Origin: Bacteroidales bacterium
Lineage (GTDB): Bacteria; Bacteroidota; Bacteroidia; Bacteroidales; UBA932
DNA length: 35,235 nt
Reading direction: 5' to 3'
NCBI GenBank assembly: GCA_017480345.1
Contig: JAFVAU010000023.1
Coordinates: 1 to 35,235 of the forward strand
Below, in pieces: positions 35,091 through 35,235 of the stretch. The notes under the pieces are model-generated. The model saw only the letters and a list, made by a program, of their open reading frames with translations, was not told the DNA's origin and searched no databases. Positions within the stretch are counted from its first letter, which is position 1. Each line of letters starts with the position of its first letter. The position numbers and the translations under genes were made by a program.

Positions 35091-35235
35091 TTACTCAATC
35101 ACAAAACTACGGGGATAGAAATCGCTGTAGAAACGGCCATCGGTGGCGGTGAACTTCAGGACGCAGTAGTTCGGGTCGGTGACACCGCCAGGGTAGTACT
35201 GCTCGTCGCCGTTGCGCCAGATCTTCTCTTTCGAG
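35091..35235 (-). CDS. Pyridoxamine 5'-phosphate oxidase-like protein, C-terminal part
   Basis: 48 codons run in from the right edge; the start is outside the window. The tail (EKIWRNGDEQYYPGGVTDP, then NYCVLKFTATDGRFYSDF) matches the C-terminal strands of the PNPOx-like split-barrel proteins (general stress protein 26 type), which bind FMN or F420-like cofactors. It ends three bases before the fused MerR/GyrI gene and is probably co-transcribed with it. Confidence 0.6.
   Translation of the reverse strand, partial: SKEKIWRNGDEQYYPGGVTDPNYCVLKFTATDGRFYSDFYPRSFVIE

Overview
This window looks like chromosome from a member of the Bacteroidota, most likely an uncultured gut or rumen Bacteroidales with a mid-50s GC content. 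The lines of evidence are: a lipoprotein-type TamL; Bacteroidota-type LptD, CotH and Ig-like lipoproteins; a Rho factor with a long disordered insert; the order rsfS-ftsH-cdsA-psd; many overlapping ATGA/TAATG gene junctions; and promoters with the Bacteroidota -7 element TAnnTTTG, several with a TTG/TTTG about 20 bases upstream. The species is not determined.

Layout. 1-165: no supported gene. 166-4544: tamL (minus) diverges from a plus operon of an arginine-decarboxylase-like enzyme and a TrmH-family rRNA methyltransferase. 4570-8512 (minus): 6-phosphofructokinase with pyrophosphate-type motifs, then a CotH-family lipoprotein, then a cytoplasmic GH13 enzyme, tightly coupled. 8596-18356 (plus): Y-family polymerase plus a 58-aa YolD-like protein, ligA, rel, an Ig-like lipoprotein, an outer-membrane barrel candidate and a short ispG. 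18330-25813 (minus): dnaA, a terminator, pepD-rpe, rsfS-ftsH-cdsA-psd. 25814-26100: AT-rich spacer. 26101-33319: a cell-wall amidase (minus) diverges from lptD, and rho-mnmE follow (plus).

At 33320, immediately after mnmE, the sequence changes character. About 670 bases of AT-rich, non-coding DNA carry several perfect inverted repeats and a cluster of TTGTCACA words. Beyond it lie three small accessory genes on the minus strand: a TfoX-N protein, a fused gene whose first ~15 residues look like an isochorismatase and whose remainder is a MerR-family coiled coil plus GyrI-like domain, and the end of a pyridoxamine-phosphate-oxidase-like gene. This looks like an accessory insertion at the 3' end of mnmE.

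Functionally the core is housekeeping: envelope biogenesis (TamL, LptD, Psd, CdsA, amidase, lipoproteins), replication and repair (DnaA, LigA, Y-polymerase), stress and transcription control (Rel, Rho, RsfS, FtsH) and central metabolism (Pfk, Rpe, IspG). The most unusual signal is not a gene. The heptamer GGCCGAT (or its complement ATCGGCC) recurs about 58 times by hand count, on both strands and in all reading phases, where roughly 6 would be expected from composition. It is nearly absent from the accessory end.
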